Shown here piece after piece: positions 20,389 through 24,744 of a stretch of 24,744 bases of DNA. The notes under the pieces are model-generated. The model made no database searches. It saw nothing but the letters and a program-made list of their open reading frames with translations, and was not told the origin of the DNA. Origin of the DNA: an uncultured Verrucomicrobia subdivision 3 bacterium (lineage in GTDB: Bacteria; Verrucomicrobiota; Verrucomicrobiae; Limisphaerales; UBA11358); assembly GCA_903921455.1 (NCBI GenBank), contig CAIXPZ010000173.1, forward strand, positions 1 through 24,744, in the 5' to 3' direction. Position 1 is the first letter of the stretch. Each line of letters opens with the position of its first letter. The position numbers and the translations under genes were made by a program.

Positions 20389-23300
20389 ATGATTAGGAAA
20401 ATCATGAAAAAAATCAGGGTTCTTCTATTGTTTGGGGCGGGGTTGATGTTGTCGTGCCATCAGCTATTTGCACAAACCGACACGCTCGGCGGGTTCAACA
20501 CTGACACTGCGCCGGTTCAAGCCACTCCGCCAGACTCCATTGTGCAAGTAACTGCCGAGGCGCAAGGCTTGTCTTTGGTGCCAGCGGATCAAATTCCACC
20601 CAGCGGAACTTTTTGGTGGGTAATGCAAGCCGGTGCCTACGTGCCGATGCCCTGTCCGCCGCTGGATATGAGCGGTCCCATCTATCAAATAGCGGACGGA
20701 CAATTTCTTGCGGACGATACCGGTGGACAGGTATTATCGGGGCCACGCCGGGCCAGTTCGCGGGCCGCCAATATCTCAGTGGTTTCCGCTTTGGAAACGC
20801 AGGCGAACACGGTGATAAATCTGATTGCGCAGGTTCAGGCCACGGCGGCCCGCCGGCAGATGCGGACGATGTCAACGGGCCTGTTTGGACCGCCCGGGTT
20901 GGGGGATGGCGACACGAATAGTTATGACTATTACAGTCCGAATTTTCCCGTCCAAGTGTTCACGACGAATGATTTGTGGCTGCAAATCACCGGCACGACC
21001 AATTATGCCGCCACCAACATCACCGCTTTTTTGGTGATTCATCATCCGTGGAATGTGACCAACGGCGTTTACGATTTGTTCGCCACCACCAATTTGGTTC
21101 CCAGCGCGTGGCGCTGGGTGTTGCGCTGCGCGCCTGGCCAAACCAATCTGCCCGTGACCAATCTTACCTCCGCGATAAATTTCTTTATCCTCGGTTTGAC
21201 GAATGACACGGATGGTGGCGGCTTGTCGGATGCGTATGAGAAATTGGTGACGCAGACGGATCCGAACAATGCCAGTGACGACCTGACGACTCCACGCGTA
21301 GGCATTCAAGTGACCGATGCGGTAGCGGTGGCGCAGGAAGCCGGTAACACCGCGACGTTTGTCATTTCGCGGCTGGGCGGTTATATGGGCCAGCCATTGA
21401 CAGTGACGTGCGGGCTTTCCGGCACGGCGGTGGTTTACACGGATTATACGCTGTCAACCGGCTCGGTTTTGGGAACCAATTTATCTGTGACGATTCCGGC
21501 GGGGGAGACCAACGTGGCGATCACGCTCACTGCCGTGAATGTTGTCCAGACCAACGGCTCGGAGACGGCCACGCTGACCTTGGAGGCCAGCTCCGTTTGG
21601 ACCAACGACCCAGCGAATGCAAGCGCGACGGTGTGGATTCTGGAGGATTACACGAAGGTTTATACGTCGAACATTGATTTCAATTTGGGCGTAATGTCCG
21701 GCTTGGAAGCGGTGAATAACCAGCTTCAATTCAAGACCAACCTGCCACCACAGTTTCCATTTATCAATGTGGCGTGTTCCTATCGCGGAACGGTGGCGCG
21801 CATCAACACCACCAACGGCATGGTGCTGGGCGAGTATCGAACCACGCCGCTGGGCCTGTCATTCACTGGTCTTGATGGTCCCGGCTCGCAGCCTTCGCGC
21901 ACAACGGTGGATCAGTATGGCAACGTCTGGGTGGCCAATCGCGATGACACGCTTTCGATCAATGGCACCAATTACGGCTCCATCACGCGGATTGGGTTGA
22001 TTATTGGCGGAACCCGCTATCAAAAGAATTCCGATGGCACCTACACCACTAACGCGTTTGGCCAGTATGTCAGTCTGACCGATGCCAATTACAACACCTG
22101 CACTGACCGTGATGGCGACGGTTATATTCGCACATCAAGCGGCTTGGCGGACATTTTGCGGTGGAACAATGACGGTGGGGTAGATTCGCAAGGCGGGGTT
22201 TCCACCGCCGAAGATGAGGCAATCACGGAATACACGCGGGTGCCCTGCACCGGCACGCGGACGATTGCGGTGGATCGTTGGAATGACATTTGGGTGGGCG
22301 GACACACCGGCAACCGGACACACCTGAAAGTGAATGGCCTGCTAGGACTGCCGGTGCCGAACTCGGCCTTTGACCCCTATGATTCCATTGATAACATCTA
22401 TTGGGGCGGCTACGGCGGTGTGATTGATGGTTTGGGCAATCTCTGGTCGTCTGATGGTGCGGGTTTAGTATGGCTGACACCGCCAACAAATCTTCCGCCG
22501 CAAACCACTGATTGGCAGGCGCTGATACCTCCGGGCGCGTATGGCATCGCGGTTGACCCGCTCCATCCCTATATCTGGCAAACAACGGGGGGAAACGGTG
22601 TTTTCCGCTGGAATACCAACGGCACGCCGGCGATGACCAATGCGGATGGCACTACTCATACTTTTTATCACGGTGACAGCTCTTCCCAAGGCTTGGCTGT
22701 GGACGCCAATGGTCATGTTTGGGTGGCGCACGGCAAAGGCGACGGCTCAGGCGGCAGCACGACCGTGGGACATCTGAACACAAATGCCACTTTTATCGGC
22801 AATGTGACGCTTCAAGTCAACGGGCTTTGGGCCGAGTATTTTGGGAATACCAACCTGTCTGGCTGGCCGCTGTTAGCCAGCACCGATTACAATAATCCGG
22901 TGGATTACAGTTGGACTAACAACTGGCCGGATGTTTCCGTGCCAACCAATCAATTTTCGGCGCGCTGGAGTGGCATTGTTTCTCCGCAAACACAAGGCGA
23001 CCATGTGTTCTATGTCCGCGCCGATACCAATGCTATATTCAGGCTGACCGTGAACGGAACCGTAATCATAGACAACTGGACGCATCCGGCGATAACCGCC
23101 GTGGAGTTGTCCGGCACGAACTGGTTGGGCACGAACATTGCCTATGACCTGAAGCTGGAATATGTGCACTTCACGAACGGCGCGGCGGTCACACTATTAT
23201 GGCAGGAACCCGGAGCCACAGAGGTCGTGATTCCGCTGGATCGGTTCCAAAAATATCCCAGCGGTCCCACGGGCATTTCGGTGGACGCGGCTGGCAAAAT

Positions 23301-24558
23301 CTGGGCGGCGTGTTATGATTCAAGCTCGGCGGTGCGGATAGACCCGAACGCGGGGGCGCTGACCTACGTGGACGGAGTGACTAACCACGTCGGCTTGGTG
23401 GACATGGTAGTGGATTTGGGTAATGATCCGGGCAATCTAGCGCGCCCCTACAACTACAGCGACATGACCGGCTTCAACGAGCGGGTGGTAAATCCCACCA
23501 TCAAACCTTTCAAGGGCTATTGGGTGGTGACTGATGACAGCGGCCACGCGGGGCAGCTTTGGAACAAGGTTTCGTGGAGCAATTCGCTGCCGACCGGCTG
23601 CTCTATTGAGGTTTATGTTCGCGCGGCGGATGCGCGCCCGGATTTGGGCAGCGCGGTGTTTGTGCAGGCGACGAACAACGTGAAATTCTCGGCGATCCGC
23701 GGCCGCTATATTGAAGTGCGGCTGGGCATGACGCGTGATGATGCCAGCAAACAGCCGGTGTTGTATGACTTGACGCTTTACGGAGTCAGTTCGGGTTTTG
23801 CCGGGGATTATTTACTAGATGACACTACCACCTATGAAAGACAGGACGCCACGTTTATCGCGAACTTGACCGGTGCCGCTCCGCTAACCTACCAATGGTT
23901 CAGGATGTATCCGTGGGAAACCAACTGGGTGCAGGTTGCCGGTGCAACCAATTCCACTTTCACCATTACCAATGTGGATTCATGGGTAGATGGCACTTTG
24001 GCAAGTTGTGTAGTCAGCAATGAGACGGGCGAAGTTCTCTCGCTTGGGCCGGCGGAATTGTGGGTGTATCCGTTAGCCATCACCATTCCAACTTCCGGAT
24101 CTTCCGGCCAAGCTTCGCATTATCCATCGACCATCAATGTCTTTGGGCAGCCGACGAACTTGGCAAGCGCCACCGTGAGTTTGTGGGATTTGAGTCATGC
24201 TCGTTCTGCTGATTTGAACATCCTGCTTGTTAGCCCTTCTGGCACGAACGTCATGTTGATTTCGCACATTGGCGGAACCAACGGTGTTTCCCATGCGAAC
24301 CTTGTATTCCAACAGGGGTGGTCGCAGCCGTCCGAATCTGGTGCCATTCCAGCGGGACAGACATCAACATATTCACCAAGTAATTACGGCCAGAAAACAC
24401 AATTGCCGGGCGCACCTGCCGGCTATTATTCAATCAACTTATACAATCTTATTGGAAATGATCCAAACGGTGCATGGAGGCTTTATATTTACGATGACAC
24501 ACAAGGCGCTGTGGGACAACTTTTGGGATCATGGTCGCTGAATTTTACTTTCCAATAA
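20389..24558 (+). CDS. Giant secreted Calx-beta / beta-propeller-like / PA14 / P-domain protein (1389 aa)
   Basis: Seen in order: a signal peptide (hydrophobic core LLLFGAGLMLS, cleavage near FAQ, residue 29); an unassigned N-terminal region; a thrombospondin-type Asp-rich calcium motif (DTDGGGLSDAYE, about 275-286); a Calx-beta domain (about 305-420); a set of scattered 'VDxxGN(V/I)W(V/A)A' repeats of NHL/SMP-30-like propeller type (about 505-520, 625-635, 765-780, 962-975); a PA14-like domain inserted in that region (about 807-954, GLWAEYFGNTNLSG through LLWQEPG); a discoidin-like segment (about 1025-1145); an Ig-like domain (about 1145-1228, YQWFRMYP); and a C-terminal proprotein-convertase P domain (about 1229-1389, LNILLVSPSG, NDPNGAWRLYIYDD). 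No catalytic protease domain is visible, so it is probably an adhesin or binding protein. Start ATG 20389 follows GGGGGG at 8 nt; ATG 20404 after AGGA is nearly as good. Confidence 0.9.
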   Translation: MIRKIMKKIRVLLLFGAGLMLSCHQLFAQTDTLGGFNTDTAPVQATPPDSIVQVTAEAQGLSLVPADQIPPSGTFWWVMQAGAYVPMPCPPLDMSGPIYQIADGQFLADDTGGQVLSGPRRASSRAANISVVSALETQANTVINLIAQVQATAARRQMRTMSTGLFGPPGLGDGDTNSYDYYSPNFPVQVFTTNDLWLQITGTTNYAATNITAFLVIHHPWNVTNGVYDLFATTNLVPSAWRWVLRCAPGQTNLPVTNLTSAINFFILGLTNDTDGGGLSDAYEKLVTQTDPNNASDDLTTPRVGIQVTDAVAVAQEAGNTATFVISRLGGYMGQPLTVTCGLSGTAVVYTDYTLSTGSVLGTNLSVTIPAGETNVAITLTAVNVVQTNGSETATLTLEASSVWTNDPANASATVWILEDYTKVYTSNIDFNLGVMSGLEAVNNQLQFKTNLPPQFPFINVACSYRGTVARINTTNGMVLGEYRTTPLGLSFTGLDGPGSQPSRTTVDQYGNVWVANRDDTLSINGTNYGSITRIGLIIGGTRYQKNSDGTYTTNAFGQYVSLTDANYNTCTDRDGDGYIRTSSGLADILRWNNDGGVDSQGGVSTAEDEAITEYTRVPCTGTRTIAVDRWNDIWVGGHTGNRTHLKVNGLLGLPVPNSAFDPYDSIDNIYWGGYGGVIDGLGNLWSSDGAGLVWLTPPTNLPPQTTDWQALIPPGAYGIAVDPLHPYIWQTTGGNGVFRWNTNGTPAMTNADGTTHTFYHGDSSSQGLAVDANGHVWVAHGKGDGSGGSTTVGHLNTNATFIGNVTLQVNGLWAEYFGNTNLSGWPLLASTDYNNPVDYSWTNNWPDVSVPTNQFSARWSGIVSPQTQGDHVFYVRADTNAIFRLTVNGTVIIDNWTHPAITAVELSGTNWLGTNIAYDLKLEYVHFTNGAAVTLLWQEPGATEVVIPLDRFQKYPSGPTGISVDAAGKIWAACYDSSSAVRIDPNAGALTYVDGVTNHVGLVDMVVDLGNDPGNLARPYNYSDMTGFNERVVNPTIKPFKGYWVVTDDSGHAGQLWNKVSWSNSLPTGCSIEVYVRAADARPDLGSAVFVQATNNVKFSAIRGRYIEVRLGMTRDDASKQPVLYDLTLYGVSSGFAGDYLLDDTTTYERQDATFIANLTGAAPLTYQWFRMYPWETNWVQVAGATNSTFTITNVDSWVDGTLASCVVSNETGEVLSLGPAELWVYPLAITIPTSGSSGQASHYPSTINVFGQPTNLASATVSLWDLSHARSADLNILLVSPSGTNVMLISHIGGTNGVSHANLVFQQGWSQPSESGAIPAGQTSTYSPSNYGQKTQLPGAPAGYYSINLYNLIGNDPNGAWRLYIYDDTQGAVGQLLGSWSLNFTFQ

Positions 24559-24563
24559 AAGAT

Positions 24564-24744
24564 ATGAACACAAGATTTCTATCAAACCATTGCAAATCAG
24601 CAAGATCGCTATGTTGCGCGCTTTTATCAGTCGCAACGATGATAAATGGGACAATCACGGCGCTGGGCCAAGGAACGGTCGCGTTTAGCGGGCCATTAGG
24701 TTCATACGGCACAAACTACTTCGAACAAGGCATGGTGTTTCGCA
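24564..24744 (+). CDS. Partial exported protein, 5' end only
   Basis: An ATG 5 nt after the previous stop opens a frame to the window end (60 codons). Seen: a signal-peptide-like N terminus (MNTRFLSNHCKSARS, then LCCALLSVATMI), then a mature part with GQGTVAFSGPLGS and YGTNYFEQGMVFR. Secreted PVC proteins that end in a PEP-CTERM sorting tail often begin like this, with an early 'G..YFE.GM.F' strand; the end is not visible here, so that is inference. The 5-nt spacing suggests an operon with the giant protein. Confidence 0.6.
   Translation, partial: MNTRFLSNHCKSARSLCCALLSVATMINGTITALGQGTVAFSGPLGSYGTNYFEQGMVFR

Noticed and set aside
1..24744. CRISPR arrays, rRNA genes, complete transposases or integrases
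   Set aside because: No regularly spaced repeats, rRNA-like sequence or DDE/tyrosine/serine recombinase motifs were found on either strand.

Overview
The window looks like a chromosomal segment of a Verrucomicrobiota bacterium, probably of the Pedosphaera/Limisphaerales type. This is inferred from protein style, not from a marker gene. The clues are two pseudopilins with the FTLIE-type leader and an H-x9-DG or related C-terminal motif, a Rho with a long Ala/Pro-rich N-terminal extension, a ResB/CcsA cytochrome c maturation pair, a very large secreted Calx-beta/PA14/P-domain protein, G+C-rich housekeeping genes, and mostly weak Shine-Dalgarno sequences.

Layout. 22-672 (-) is a secreted STN-domain-like protein with an in-frame duplicated 36-bp repeat. 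673-1596 is repeat-rich and has no convincing gene: three adjacent stem-loops at 843-900 and a palindromic mosaic at 1281-1391. 1598-2092 is a one-gene unit bounded by a perfect 10-bp inverted repeat and organised like an integron cassette. 2242-3828 (-) holds a pseudopilin and a LolA/DUF2092-like periplasmic protein. 4146-10183 (+) holds rho, then a lipoprotein with an internal duplication, resB and ccsA. 10187-12660 (-) holds carA, an FHA-TM protein and a second pseudopilin, closely spaced. 12752-13788 (+) holds an SRPBCC protein and a SOUL-domain protein with overlapping stop and start.

The most interesting locus is 13801-18687 (-), a compact four-gene operon. It encodes a 90-aa WXG100-like protein, a 177-aa coiled-coil protein, a 70-aa WXG100-like protein and a 1291-aa two-TM FtsK/EssC-like ATPase, with genes 3 nt apart or overlapping. 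Both small proteins carry W-x-D followed by F at W+8, in the place of the W-x-G hairpin of ESX/WXG100 proteins. The ATPase keeps one intact Walker A/B module, apparently between two degenerate ones. No other T7SS core gene (EccB/D/E, EssA/B, EsaA, YukD) is visible. I read this as a minimal type VII-secretion-like system in a Gram-negative PVC bacterium.

Just upstream of the operon promoter, 18822-18844 (-) is an exact architectural match to the last 23 nt of a tRNA-Gly (T-loop to CCA) with no tRNA body. That is the usual footprint of an integrase attachment site. From its orientation, any inserted element should lie to the right. The right side does hold two small accessory-type genes (19067-19735), a 99-bp imperfect hairpin (19823-19921), a 653-bp gap without genes, and then the 1389-aa secreted multidomain protein (20389-24558) followed by the 5' end of another secreted protein that runs off the window.
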